A DNA stretch of 64,000 nucleotides from an uncultured Alphaproteobacteria bacterium (GTDB taxonomy: Bacteria > Pseudomonadota > Alphaproteobacteria > Micavibrionales > Micavibrionaceae). Numbering within the stretch: the first letter of the stretch is position 1; every line of letters starts with the position of its first letter. Under the pieces are notes generated by a model. The model did not search any database, was not told the DNA's origin, and saw only the letters and a list, made by a program, of their open reading frames with translations. Position numbers and translations under genes: made by a program. The stretch lies in NCBI GenBank assembly GCA_946480475.1, contig CAMLJM010000003.1, positions 73,450 through 137,449 of the forward strand. The letters run 5' to 3'. Shown one piece after another: positions 9,359-17,783 of the stretch.

Positions 9359-10795
9359 ATGTCACAAGCATCGCCTAAGAAAAAAGAAAATAAATCCGCT
9401 GCTGACAAGCAGAAGGTGAAAGAGGCCTATATAAACCAGAATGATGAATGGGCCAAGATCCAGACTGACTGGGCGAAGACGCAAGTTGAAAAAATGGCGG
9501 CGCGCGCTGATAAATTTTTTGTTGCCGATGAAGATATACCGCTGCACCAGCATATATTACTGGTATCTATCGCTGCTTTTTTTGTTTTCTTTATCATATG
9601 GGCTAACTTCGCCACGCTGGACGAAGTGACGCGCGGGCAGGGTCGTATCATTCCTTCCAGCGAAATTCAGAAACTGCAAAGCCTTGAAGGCGGTATCGTC
9701 GATGAGTTTCTTGTCAAAGAAGGCGAAGAAGTAAAGGCGGGTCAATTGCTGATGCGCCTGCGCGATATTCAGGCCTCATCCGATCTCGGCTCCAACCAGA
9801 AACGTGTTCTTGGTCTTCAGGCCAAGATTGCGCGCCTGCAGGCTGAATCAGAAGGCAAAACAACGCCTGAATTTTCTGAGGCTGTCATGAAAGGTGTTCC
9901 TGAAAGTGTAAGCGAGGAACTGAATACTTTTCGTGCCAATTCGTCCAATCTTACAAACCAGCTGGCGGTTACCGAACAACAGCTGGCGCAGCGTAAGCAG
10001 GAAATCAGTGAACTGAGAGGCCGTATCAGCGATGTCAGCTCGGTGATTGCGCTTTCCCGGCAGGAGCTTGAAACCATCAGACCGCTGGTCGAGCGCGGAT
10101 CAGCACCCAAGCTCGAGCTGCTGCAAAAGGAACGTGACCTGAAAGAACGCCAGACAGAATTGAACAGCCTTCAATCATCAGCGCCGCGCATACAGGCTAC
10201 GATTACTGAAGCTGAAGCGCGTATTAAAGAAGTAAGAAGTTCTTTCCAGGCCCAGGCGCAAACCGAACTGGCAGCTACGCAGATTGAGTTGAATTCTTTG
10301 GGGGAAACGCTGGGTGCCCTGGAGGACCGCAAAACCCGTACGGAAATTAAATCTCCGGTGAATGGCTATGTGAAAGATATTACAGTAAGCACTGTGGGTG
10401 GTGTTGTTCAGCCTGGCGTTGACCTGATCGAGATTGTGCCGAAAGACGACCAGTTGCTGGTGGAAGCAGAAGTGCGGCCTTCGGATATCGCTTTCTTGCA
10501 CCCGGGGCAGAAGGCTGTGGTTAAGATTACGGCTTATGATTTCTCTATCTATGGGGGTTTGAATGGAGAGGTGGTTGATATTTCTGCCGATACCATTACC
10601 AATGACAAAGATGAGAAAGTTTATCGCGTGCGCGTCCGAACGTTTGATACTACGCTGAAGCGTAAGAACGAAGTCCTGCCGATCATTCCGGGTATGGTGG
10701 CGACAGTCGATATCCTGACAGGTAAGAAAACCGTCATGGAATATATCATGAAGCCGATCGTGAAGACGCTTCACGATTCGCTGGGTGAGCGCTGA
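9359..10795 (+). CDS. HlyD-family type I secretion membrane-fusion protein
   Basis: Periplasmic adaptor linking the ABC transporter to TolC. There is a cytoplasmic charged N-terminus (~60 residues), one membrane segment around residues 62-82 (ILLVSIAAFFVFFIIW), a lipoyl/barrel half-motif LQSLEGGIVDEFLVKEGEE, a long coiled coil (~135-315) and the closing lipoyl/β-barrel region with SPVNGYVKDI. It ends with the usual PGMVATVDILTGKKTVMEY and a final amphipathic segment. The length of 478 residues is within the family range. Shine-Dalgarno AAGGG (9345-9349) overlaps the ABC stop region, supporting translational coupling. It completes a substrate–TolC–ABC–adaptor set in one locus. Confidence 0.94.
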   Translation: MSQASPKKKENKSAADKQKVKEAYINQNDEWAKIQTDWAKTQVEKMAARADKFFVADEDIPLHQHILLVSIAAFFVFFIIWANFATLDEVTRGQGRIIPSSEIQKLQSLEGGIVDEFLVKEGEEVKAGQLLMRLRDIQASSDLGSNQKRVLGLQAKIARLQAESEGKTTPEFSEAVMKGVPESVSEELNTFRANSSNLTNQLAVTEQQLAQRKQEISELRGRISDVSSVIALSRQELETIRPLVERGSAPKLELLQKERDLKERQTELNSLQSSAPRIQATITEAEARIKEVRSSFQAQAQTELAATQIELNSLGETLGALEDRKTRTEIKSPVNGYVKDITVSTVGGVVQPGVDLIEIVPKDDQLLVEAEVRPSDIAFLHPGQKAVVKITAYDFSIYGGLNGEVVDISADTITNDKDEKVYRVRVRTFDTTLKRKNEVLPIIPGMVATVDILTGKKTVMEYIMKPIVKTLHDSLGER

Positions 10796-10798
10796 TCT

Positions 10799-11185
10799 CT
10801 ATTCGTTGTGCTGGTAAGCGAGAACCCAGTCGAGCGCCTCATCTTTATGCTCAAGATCAAAATACTTGATCTCTGCATGCATGATAGGCTGTAGCATTTT
10901 CATCATCAGCATGCGACTATCCGGCGCGTTCACGTATGCTAGGCGGCGCGCTTTAGGGCTGAATTGGGAAATGTTTTTGAAGCTTAGGTCTGCGGCATCC
11001 CGGCTCCAGCCTTCAAAATTCTCATCGTAAAGAACATATAAATTATAGTAATTGAATTTGTTAGCCATCGCTTCTACGCGATCGCCAAAGTTTCTGGTAA
11101 AATCTTCTGCCGTCACTGTGCCTGTCATGCGCAAGCATAATGTGGCATCTTTTGTTTCGGGAAGTACAACGATCGTTTCTGTCAT
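10799..11185 (-). CDS. SpoIIAA/STAS-like protein (copy 1)
   Basis: A 128-residue soluble protein resembling the SpoIIAA-like family (PF11964), which has a STAS-type fold. Typical features are a β-strand start with LCLRMTGTVTAEDF, the central YVLYDENFEGWS and the later AYVNAPDSRMLMM segment. No catalytic residues are apparent; members are usually of unknown role, possibly membrane-associated or regulatory. The stop lies 3 bp from the convergent HlyD gene. It is the second gene of a pair with a diverged paralogue 10 bp upstream, so the two are probably co-transcribed. I infer shared ancestry by tandem duplication. A link to the secretion locus is only positional. Confidence 0.75.
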   Translation of the reverse strand: MTETIVVLPETKDATLCLRMTGTVTAEDFTRNFGDRVEAMANKFNYYNLYVLYDENFEGWSRDAADLSFKNISQFSPKARRLAYVNAPDSRMLMMKMLQPIMHAEIKYFDLEHKDEALDWVLAYQHNE

Positions 11186-11195
11186 CTTGTTTTTC

Positions 11196-11570
11196 CTAGT
11201 CCTCTTTTATCCAGGCTAAAGCTTGTGACAATTCTTTTTCAGTAAATATTTTGACTTCCCCTAATGTGATGGGTTTTCTCAATTCGTTCATAATCATCAT
11301 TTTCTCGGGTGGATTGATCAAAGCGCATTTCCTTAATTTCTTTGATATCTCAGCCCCCGATGAAAAGTCCAGTATGGCGGCTTCATGTTCCCAGCCTTGA
11401 TAATTTTTGAAATAAACCAAAATTCTCAACTCGCCGTGTTTAACTAACATCTGCTCAATGCGCGGCAGGAAATTATCCCTGTAACCCTCTGCTGACAGGG
11501 GTCTGTCGACCATGATGCAAAGCTCACGGTCTGTCGTCTCCGGCATAATGGTATTAAATTTTTCGTTCAT
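11196..11570 (-). CDS. SpoIIAA/STAS-like protein (copy 2)
   Basis: A 124-residue paralogue of the downstream gene. It has the same layout: MPETTDRELCIMVDRPLSAEGY matches the other copy's LPETKDATLCLRMTGTVTAEDF, and YFKNYQGWEHEAA matches YDENFEGWSRDAA. The C-terminal helix SQALAWIKED matches EALDWVLAYQ. These correspondences are seen directly in the two translations. The function is not known. It is the first gene of the minus-strand pair, reading away from thrS, so its promoter should lie in the 234-bp divergent space before thrS. Confidence 0.72.
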   Translation of the reverse strand: MNEKFNTIMPETTDRELCIMVDRPLSAEGYRDNFLPRIEQMLVKHGELRILVYFKNYQGWEHEAAILDFSSGAEISKKLRKCALINPPEKMMIMNELRKPITLGEVKIFTEKELSQALAWIKED

Positions 11571-11722
11571 CCCATATGTCCCCTAATTGACTTAGGGTGT
11601 TTTCAGACGCCTGTCATTAACCTTAGGAATATACGGGGCTATCCGGGCTAAAATCAAATACTAAACTTTATATGAGTCTTTGATAATAAAGGAAAATCTG
11701 AAGTGTTAAAGCGTTCCAGTAC

Positions 11723-11751
11723 TTGCGCGCTGCACAAGCTTTTTGTATGAA
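11723..11751 (+). promoter_or_regulatory. Possible thrS promoter
   Basis: TTGCGC (11723-11728), a 17-bp spacer and TATGAA (11746-11751) resemble a weak sigma-70 promoter. The predicted leader holds a small hairpin TGCTC/GAGCA (about 11763-11780) just before the Shine-Dalgarno GGAAGA. This is the sort of place where thrS could be autoregulated, but there is no direct evidence. Confidence 0.3.
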
Positions 11752-11804
11752 AGATAAGGAATTGCTCATATAACAGAGCATTATTCATTTATTGGAAGAC
11801 TGAT

Positions 11805-13790
11805 ATGCAAGAAGCAGCCATCAAAACCGGTTCAGACGTTACCATTACCTTCCCCGATGGTAAGACCCGTACTTATCCTCAAGGCACTACGGGTGCGGCT
11901 GTGGCCGAGTCGATTTCTAAATCACTTGCCAAGGCGGCGATTGCCGTGCGTGTCAATGGGCATATCCGTGATCTTTCCCGTGTTATCGAAGATGACGCTA
12001 CTGTCTCGATTATCAAACGCGAAGATGCTGAAGCCATCGAGCTTATTCGCCATGATTGCGCTCACGTGCTGGCTGAGGCTGTGCAGAAACTTTATCCCGG
12101 TACGCAAGTTACAATCGGACCGAACATCGAAAACGGGTTCTTTTATGATTTTGCCCGTAATGAACCTTTCACGCTTGAAGACCTGCCGAAGATCGAAGCG
12201 GAGATGCGCAGGATTATAGAACGCGGTGCGCCTTTTGAACGCGAAGTATGGGATCGTAATGAAGCGATTGATATGTTCACCAAAAAAGGTGAGATGTATA
12301 AGGCTGAATTGATCCGCGACCTGCCGGAAACAGAAACGATCACAATTTATAAACAAGGTGAATGGTTCGACCTTTGCCGGGGTCCGCATATGCCCACCAC
12401 CAAGCAAGTGGGGCCTGCTTTCAAACTGATGAAGGTGGCGGGTGCGTACTGGCGCGGCGATTCGTCCAAGGCCATGTTGACGCGTATTTATGGTACCGCC
12501 TGGCGCACGCAGGAAGAGCTGACCGCTTATCTGACCATGCTGGAAGAGGCTGAAAAGCGTGACCATCGCAAGCTGGGCCGCGAAATGGACCTCTTCCATA
12601 TGCAGGATGAGGCACAGGGTTCCGTGTTCTGGCACCCGAAGGGCTGGAGCATATGGATCGCGCTTGAAGCGTATATGCGCCGCCGTCTGCGTGATGAAGG
12701 CTATGACGAAGTTAAAACACCGCAACTGATGGACAGCCGCTTCTGGGAAGCTTCAGGCCATTGGGGCAAATACCGCGAGAACATGTTCGTGGTGCCTGAT
12801 GTGGTGCCGAACACTGTCGAGGGCGAGAAAGTTTTCAAGGAAGAGCCAAAACATTTCATGGCGCTCAAGCCGATGAACTGCCCGGCACACGTCCAGATTT
12901 TCAAGCAAGGCATTAAATCATATCGTGACTTGCCGTTGCGTCTGGCGGAATTTGGTTGCTGCCACCGTAATGAGGCCCATGGCGCCCTGCATGGCCTGAT
13001 GCGCGTGCGTCAGTTTACACAGGATGATGCGCATATTTTTTGCCGTGAAGATCAAATCCTTTCTGAAAGCATTCGTTTCTGCAAACTGACAGAAGCAATT
13101 TATAAAGATCTTGGCTTTGATTCCTATGCCATCAAGCTGGAAACGCGTCCGGAAAATCGCATGGGTTCAGATGAGCTGTGGGATAAGGCCGAAGGCGGGC
13201 TTGAGAATGCGCTTAAAAAGCTGGGCATGAAATATGAAATTTCTCCCGGTGATGGTGCCTTCTATGGTCCGAAGCTTGCGTTTATCGTTCGTGACGCGAT
13301 TGGTCGTGAATGGGGTTGTGCGACATTGCAGCTTGACTTCAATCTGCCAGAACGTCTCGATGCACATTACACAGCGGAAGATGGCTCGCGTCAGCGCCCT
13401 GTAATGCTGCATCGTGCGATCTTGGGTTCTATCGAACGCTTTATCGGTATTCTGATTGAGAACTATGCCGGTAAATTACCGTTGTGGCTGGCGCCGGTTC
13501 AGTGTGTGGTGGCTACCATTACAGAGGAAGCTGATGCTTATGCGCACGAAGTGTATCACAAGCTGAAGAGCGCCGGTCTTCGTGTTGAACTCGATGTGCG
13601 TAATGAGAAGATTAATTACAAAGTACGTGAGCACTCTGTCGGTAAGGTGCCTGTCATGTTCGTCGTCGGTAAGCGCGAAGCTGAAGAGGAAAAAGTGGCG
13701 ATCCGTCGTCTTGGCTCACAAGATCAGCAAGTGCAGGCCTTGTCCGAAGCTGTTTCTGAACTGATCAAAATGGCACAGCCGCCATACTGA
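11805..13790 (+). CDS. thrS: Threonyl-tRNA synthetase
   Basis: Charges tRNA-Thr in the cytoplasm. Domains: TGS (about residues 8-70), second additional/editing domain (~75-230), class II catalytic core (~260-545) and anticodon-binding domain (~550-655). The catalytic zinc ligands are visible as Cys359 (MNCPAH), His410 (DDAHIF) and His536 (MLHRAI); their spacings of 51 and 126 match those of the E. coli enzyme. The motif-2 region [16 protein letters not shown] is intact. The length of 661 residues is normal. ATG 11805 has GGAAGA 5-10 nt upstream. A strong terminator follows, so it is monocistronic here rather than co-transcribed with infC. Confidence 0.98.
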   Translation: MQEAAIKTGSDVTITFPDGKTRTYPQGTTGAAVAESISKSLAKAAIAVRVNGHIRDLSRVIEDDATVSIIKREDAEAIELIRHDCAHVLAEAVQKLYPGTQVTIGPNIENGFFYDFARNEPFTLEDLPKIEAEMRRIIERGAPFEREVWDRNEAIDMFTKKGEMYKAELIRDLPETETITIYKQGEWFDLCRGPHMPTTKQVGPAFKLMKVAGAYWRGDSSKAMLTRIYGTAWRTQEELTAYLTMLEEAEKRDHRKLGREMDLFHMQDEAQGSVFWHPKGWSIWIALEAYMRRRLRDEGYDEVKTPQLMDSRFWEASGHWGKYRENMFVVPDVVPNTVEGEKVFKEEPKHFMALKPMNCPAHVQIFKQGIKSYRDLPLRLAEFGCCHRNEAHGALHGLMRVRQFTQDDAHIFCREDQILSESIRFCKLTEAIYKDLGFDSYAIKLETRPENRMGSDELWDKAEGGLENALKKLGMKYEISPGDGAFYGPKLAFIVRDAIGREWGCATLQLDFNLPERLDAHYTAEDGSRQRPVMLHRAILGSIERFIGILIENYAGKLPLWLAPVQCVVATITEEADAYAHEVYHKLKSAGLRVELDVRNEKINYKVREHSVGKVPVMFVVGKREAEEEKVAIRRLGSQDQQVQALSEAVSELIKMAQPPY

Positions 13791-13812
13791 TCTTTACAGA
13801 ATCTAGACCTAT

Positions 13813-13850
13813 AATGCTGCGGCGCGAAAATATCGCCTGCAGCATTTTTT
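13813..13850 (+). terminator. thrS terminator
   Basis: AATGCTGCGGCG (13813-13824) pairs with CGCC-T-GCAGCATT (13834-13846, one bulged T), followed by a run of T to 13850. Confidence 0.88.
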
Positions 13851-13950
13851 ATACAGACAGAAATGACGACACCGACCTGTAAAATTGACAGCGACCGGGT
13901 GCGTTTGATAGCGTTTTCCTACAAGAAAAATAATAATTTCAGGGAATAGA

Positions 13951-15045
13951 ATGCAGGGTCAATCTGAGTTCAAAAGTGCGTGGAATGAAGTAGAGGCAGA
14001 AATGTGCGCGCTTTATGCGCGCACTTTGTTTGAAAAGCAATTGCCGATCCTGAATAGACTTTTTTACTTGATGGGGCCTATTGGTCGGGAATTTTTGAAA
14101 GAATTTACGGATTCCAAATGCAAGGAAGTCGTTGATGAACGTCTTCGTAATAGTTCGACAAACGCTATGGGACCTACTCATCATTACGGCGGTGCACGTT
14201 TTTACAATGAATTGACTTATAACCCCGGAATCATGGCCAGCCTGCGATGGATGTTTCGTGCCAAAGCACATGATGGTATTCATGCTATTCAATGGGCGAA
14301 CTGCGCTGCCCTTCATGCAAATGCTTGGAATAAACATACAAAATTTATTCTTTCGCCGCGCTCAGACATGCTGAAATTAGAACTTACTGAGAATGATGCG
14401 TATGCTAAACAACTGTTATTGGAACAGGCACTTGAAGTGTTAGGGCAGTGGGACGATAAAATTGATGATGTAAGTAAGCCTGATATACGTCCCAAACTTA
14501 TAACCCTCCTGCCTGATGGCACTAGGCAATACGATGAAGCCACGCTGCAAAGACTGCAGCAATACGCCGTGAATGTTCTTGATGAGGAAACGCGGGCTGA
14601 TGGTAAGACTTTTAAGCAAGCTTATCGTGACGTATGCCTGAGTGACTGGGAGAATGGTATTCTTCTGCGCCGTAGCCATAATGATATGGATAATGTGGAA
14701 ATTGTAACCCTGGATGAAGAAGATGTAATGTTATTGGGTTCTGCATTAGAGATGCATACTTTTGGTAAGGATCCCGTTGAAACGCGTGCCTGGCTGCAGC
14801 GAACACTTGATCCTGTTTATGAATCCCGCATCCAGGGCCTTAATGCCAAATATAATATTCAGGAAACTTCCCTGCGGACCTTGGGGCAGGCGTTGGCTGC
14901 TCGCGGCATGACCAAAAACGAGTATTTGGCGGCACAGCGTGGAGAGCGGCCTGCGGCTCCCCCACCTCCCGCTGTACAGACCGAATTTTTGCCCCATATA
15001 GCCAGCGGTGCTGACACCTCTCACCCTTCTTTGGTCCCGGGTTGA
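13951..15045 (+). CDS. Unrecognised 364-residue protein between thrS and infC
   Basis: I do not recognise this protein. It starts at ATG 13951 behind AGGGA (13941-13945). No signal peptide or membrane segment is evident. The sequence is mostly helical, soluble and mixed-charge. Visible features are a His-rich stretch PTHHYGGARFY near residues 72-82, an HDGIHAIQWANC segment near 110, an EDVMLLG segment near 265, and a proline-rich low-complexity C-terminus (RPAAPPPPAV) that could be a disordered tail. It sits between thrS and infC, which are adjacent in many bacteria, but a terminator isolates it from thrS. It lacks an obvious terminator of its own. Lineage-specific gene; function unknown. Confidence 0.75.
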   Translation: MQGQSEFKSAWNEVEAEMCALYARTLFEKQLPILNRLFYLMGPIGREFLKEFTDSKCKEVVDERLRNSSTNAMGPTHHYGGARFYNELTYNPGIMASLRWMFRAKAHDGIHAIQWANCAALHANAWNKHTKFILSPRSDMLKLELTENDAYAKQLLLEQALEVLGQWDDKIDDVSKPDIRPKLITLLPDGTRQYDEATLQRLQQYAVNVLDEETRADGKTFKQAYRDVCLSDWENGILLRRSHNDMDNVEIVTLDEEDVMLLGSALEMHTFGKDPVETRAWLQRTLDPVYESRIQGLNAKYNIQETSLRTLGQALAARGMTKNEYLAAQRGERPAAPPPPAVQTEFLPHIASGADTSHPSLVPG

Positions 15046-15164
15046 ACGTATCTGGCTATAAACCCTTAAAATTCCGCCATTTATAGGCTTTTATGGCCCT
15101 AAGACCTCTTGCTTTGAATAAACAATCCCCTTAATAATTACCCTTATTTTGGCATAACGACATA

Positions 15165-15180
15165 TAGGAGCATAGCCATA
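15165..15180 (+). promoter_or_regulatory. Shine-Dalgarno and probable AUA start codon of infC
   Basis: TAGGAG (15165-15170) is followed after 7 nt by ATA (15178-15180), in frame with the IF-3 core. No in-frame ATG, GTG or TTG occurs between this point and GTG 15427, which already lies inside the conserved domain. A rare start codon on infC is a known device for IF-3 to repress its own synthesis, because IF-3 rejects non-AUG starts. Confidence 0.72.
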
Positions 15181-15861
15181 CCGCCGTTTGATAAACCACC
15201 TTCGGGCAGCCGCCCGCCGTCCAGTCGCCCACCCGGAAGCTTCGGAGGCAACCGCCCAGGCGGTTCACGCCCGTCATCCGGTGGCGGGTATTCTTCTGCC
15301 CCACGTCCGCCGCGCCCGCCAGCGCGTCGCCCGGAACGCCCTCAGGAAGAAGGTGGCCTGAATATCAATGAACAGATTCGTGCCCGTCAGGTTCGCCTGA
15401 TTGCTGCCGATGGCGAGCAGGTCGGTGTGGTTTCCATTCAGGATGCCCTGGCGCGCGCTGATGAGGCGGGTCTGGATCTGGTGGAAATTTCCCCGAATGC
15501 GGAACCTCCTGTCTGCAAAATTCTAGACTATGGCAAGTACAAGTACGAGCAGCAGAAGAAAGCCGCCGAAGCCCGTAAGAAACAGAAAGTTATCGAAGTT
15601 AAGGAACTGAAATTCCGTCCGAACATCGATGATCATGATTACCAGGTGAAGATCAAAGCGGCACGCCGCTTCCTCGAAGATGGTGACAAGGTGAAAATCA
15701 CTCTGCGATTCCGCGGTCGTGAAATGGCGCATCTCGATCTTGGTATGAAAGTGATGGCACGTGTTCGCGAAGAGTTGTCCGATATCGCCAAGGTAGAGAT
15801 GGATGCCAAGGTAGAAGGCAAACAGGCCGTTATGGTCCTGTCGTCCCAGGCGCAGAAGTAA
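15178..15861 (+). CDS. infC: Translation initiation factor IF-3
   Basis: Binds the 30S subunit and proofreads start codon and initiator tRNA. The N-domain core [20 protein letters not shown] begins at about residue 61, and the C-domain carries [15 protein letters not shown]. The frame continues upstream of the first standard start codon through a 60-residue segment rich in proline, arginine, glycine and serine ([13 protein letters not shown]…). A PPFDKPP-like start is, as I recall, common in alphaproteobacterial IF-3. With ATA 15178 as start the protein is 227 residues. The GTG at 15427 would delete the first β-strands and the NINEQIR motif, so it is not credible as start. The genes rpmI and rplT, usually downstream, are absent. 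The neighbours are an orphan gene and a FAD oxidoreductase. Confidence 0.93.
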   Translation: MPPFDKPPSGSRPPSSRPPGSFGGNRPGGSRPSSGGGYSSAPRPPRPPARRPERPQEEGGLNINEQIRARQVRLIAADGEQVGVVSIQDALARADEAGLDLVEISPNAEPPVCKILDYGKYKYEQQKKAAEARKKQKVIEVKELKFRPNIDDHDYQVKIKAARRFLEDGDKVKITLRFRGREMAHLDLGMKVMARVREELSDIAKVEMDAKVEGKQAVMVLSSQAQK

Positions 15862-15881
15862 AGATAAATATAATCCTTTGG

Positions 15882-15914
15882 CCCCCGCTCTCATTTCTTC
15901 TTTGGGCGGGGGTT
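15882..15914 (+). terminator. Hairpin after infC
   Basis: CCCCCGC (15882-15888) pairs with GCGGGGG (15906-15912) around a 17-nt loop, followed only by TT. A possible weak terminator. Confidence 0.5.
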
Positions 15915-15945
15915 AAACTATAAAAAGATTACAGGGAATATCATC

Positions 15946-17250
15946 ATGCATGCACAAGGTTATGTAGATACCTATTATACACGTACGCTCGAAAGCGATC
16001 ATGTTCGGCCTTCCGTGATGGGCGATCAGCATTGTGATGTCTGTGTAGTGGGAGGGGGGCTTGCCGGCATCAATACGGCATTTGGCTTGACCGAACGCGG
16101 TTTGAACAACGTTATTGTCATTGATCAGCATCGTATCGGCTGGGGCGCTTCCAGCCGTAATGGCGGCTTTGTTGCCAAAGGCTATTCCGCCGGTGAAGAT
16201 GATCTGATTGGCAAAGTGGGCCTGCATAAAGCGCAGCAACTGGTGAACCTGACCAAAATGGGCCGCCAGATGATCCGCGAACGTGTTGCCGCGCATAACA
16301 TAGATTGCGGCCCCTTAACACCGGGCGTCCTAACGGTGTCATGGGAAAATAAGAATAGCGGGTTCGAGAAGAAGATTGAGGAAGTGAATAAAACACTTGA
16401 TCTGGGTCTTGAGTACTGGCCCGCTTCACGTGTGCGTGAGCACTGCAAGACGGAACGGTATGTTGACGGTATGTTCTCACCACACGATTTCCAGTTTCAT
16501 TCTCTGCGTTATATCCATGGGCTGGCAAATCTCGTCGAGAATCGCGGTGGGCGCATTTTTGAAAATTCGCAGGCGCTCTTCATTACGAAAGAAGGCCATG
16601 GCTGGCTGATAAAAACACCGCAAGGTTCAATCAAAGCTAAACAAGTCGTTGTCTGTTGTTCTATTTACAGTGAAGGCCTCGATAGACGCCTTGAGCGCGC
16701 TGCTTTCCCGGTTCAAACATTTGTGATGGTTACCGATGCCCTTGCGGAAGCAGACCTTCAGAACTCCATCAACACACCGCATGCCATTTATGATACACGC
16801 TTTGCCAGCGATTATTATCGTGTCCTTCCGGATAAGCGCATTATGTGGGGCGGCCGCGTGCAGTTATGGGGCAAACCTCATGATCTCGCTAACCTGATGT
16901 TCCAGGATCTGCTCAAGGTTTATCCGCAACTGGAAGGCAAGACACGGCCAGATGTCGCCTGGTCCGGATTGATGTGTTATGCGCCCCATAAAATGCCGCA
17001 GATCGGCCAGATTGAACCTGGCTACTGGTATAACATGGGGTATGGCGGCCATGGTCTGGTGCCGACCACCGTGGGTGGTGAAGTTGTGGCTGCGGCGATT
17101 GCCGGTGACGATCATACATATAAACTATTTGAACCCTTTGGCCTGGGTTATGCGGGTGGCAGCATGGGCCGTTATGTGGCGCAGATGGTTTATTGGTGGT
17201 GGCGCCTGCGCGATATCATGACGCCCGGCAACGCGATGTCCGGAGCCTAA
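15946..17250 (+). CDS. FAD-dependent amino-acid/amine oxidoreductase (DAO family)
   Basis: A DAO-fold flavoprotein of 434 residues. The dinucleotide-binding motif VVGGGLAGINTAFGL (about residues 34-48) is followed by the FAD contact DQHRIGWGASSRNGG, which is characteristic of the PuuB/OrdL-type subfamily oxidising γ-glutamylputrescine or related amines. The C-terminal FAD motif is seen as NMGYGGHGLVPTTVGG (about 363-378). The substrate cannot be fixed from sequence. It starts at ATG 15946 with CAGGGA upstream. It stands alone between infC and the convergent trxA; no amine-metabolism partners are nearby. The glycine/serine-flanked RNGG is intact, so it is probably active. Confidence 0.85.
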   Translation: MHAQGYVDTYYTRTLESDHVRPSVMGDQHCDVCVVGGGLAGINTAFGLTERGLNNVIVIDQHRIGWGASSRNGGFVAKGYSAGEDDLIGKVGLHKAQQLVNLTKMGRQMIRERVAAHNIDCGPLTPGVLTVSWENKNSGFEKKIEEVNKTLDLGLEYWPASRVREHCKTERYVDGMFSPHDFQFHSLRYIHGLANLVENRGGRIFENSQALFITKEGHGWLIKTPQGSIKAKQVVVCCSIYSEGLDRRLERAAFPVQTFVMVTDALAEADLQNSINTPHAIYDTRFASDYYRVLPDKRIMWGGRVQLWGKPHDLANLMFQDLLKVYPQLEGKTRPDVAWSGLMCYAPHKMPQIGQIEPGYWYNMGYGGHGLVPTTVGGEVVAAAIAGDDHTYKLFEPFGLGYAGGSMGRYVAQMVYWWWRLRDIMTPGNAMSGA

Positions 17251-17271
17251 GAGGACTTCACACAAAGCAAA

Positions 17272-17300
17272 CGGGCCAGAACCCATAAGGATCTGACCCG
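17272..17300 (-). terminator. Terminator of the addB–addA–trxA unit
   Basis: CGGGCCAGA (17272-17280) pairs with TCTGACCCG (17292-17300) with one G·U or A·C position, depending on strand. Read on the minus strand it is followed by TTTGCTTT. It lies between convergent trxA and the oxidoreductase gene and may serve both. Confidence 0.6.
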
Positions 17301-17348
17301 GTGAATGCAAAAGAGGAGGAAAACTCTTTTGGAACTTGAATGAGTGGA

Positions 17349-17672
17349 TTATGCCTTGCTCTTGACCCAGTCGCTCAGTGCTGTCTTGGACATGCTGCCC
17401 ACTTTCGTATCGACAACCTTGCCGTCTTTGAAAATCATGAATGTGGGAATGCCCCGTACGCCGTACTTGGTTGGCGCATTCGGGCTTTCGTCGATGTTGA
17501 TTTTGACAACTTTGACAGCTTCGCCGACTTCGCCAGCCAGTTCATCAACCAGCGGCGACATGGCTTTGCAGGGGCCGCACCATTCAGCCCAGAAATCGAC
17601 CACAACCGGGCCGTTGGCTTTCAGAACTTGTGCTTCAAAGTCATTATCATTGATGTAAACGCTGGCGGACAT
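17349..17672 (-). CDS. trxA: Thioredoxin
   Basis: Small cytoplasmic disulfide reductase of 107 residues. The active site WCGPC has Cys32 and Cys35, followed by the conserved cis-proline region RGIPTFMIFKDG and the C-terminal amphipathic helix. Length and motifs are those of standard Trx1. It lies about 110 bp after addA on the same strand, as in many alphaproteobacteria where trxA ends the tsaE–…–addA cluster. A hairpin terminator follows. Confidence 0.97.
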   Translation of the reverse strand: MSASVYINDNDFEAQVLKANGPVVVDFWAEWCGPCKAMSPLVDELAGEVGEAVKVVKINIDESPNAPTKYGVRGIPTFMIFKDGKVVDTKVGSMSKTALSDWVKSKA

Positions 17673-17783
17673 GTGAACCTCATTTCAGGAATATCTAACT
17701 CTATTAATATGGATGCCGGGGTTCAGCGGTCAAGCTTCGGAGAGCTGATTTGCCCAGAAATCCCCCGTTTTCATAAACTCTGC

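Noticed and set aside
11922..12725. Minus-strand frame of 267 codons inside thrS
   Set aside because: Fully antisense to a canonical synthetase with intact motifs; no start signals.
15427..15861. infC starting at GTG 15427
   Set aside because: It would remove the conserved NINEQIR region and the first strands; the upstream frame with Shine-Dalgarno is better.
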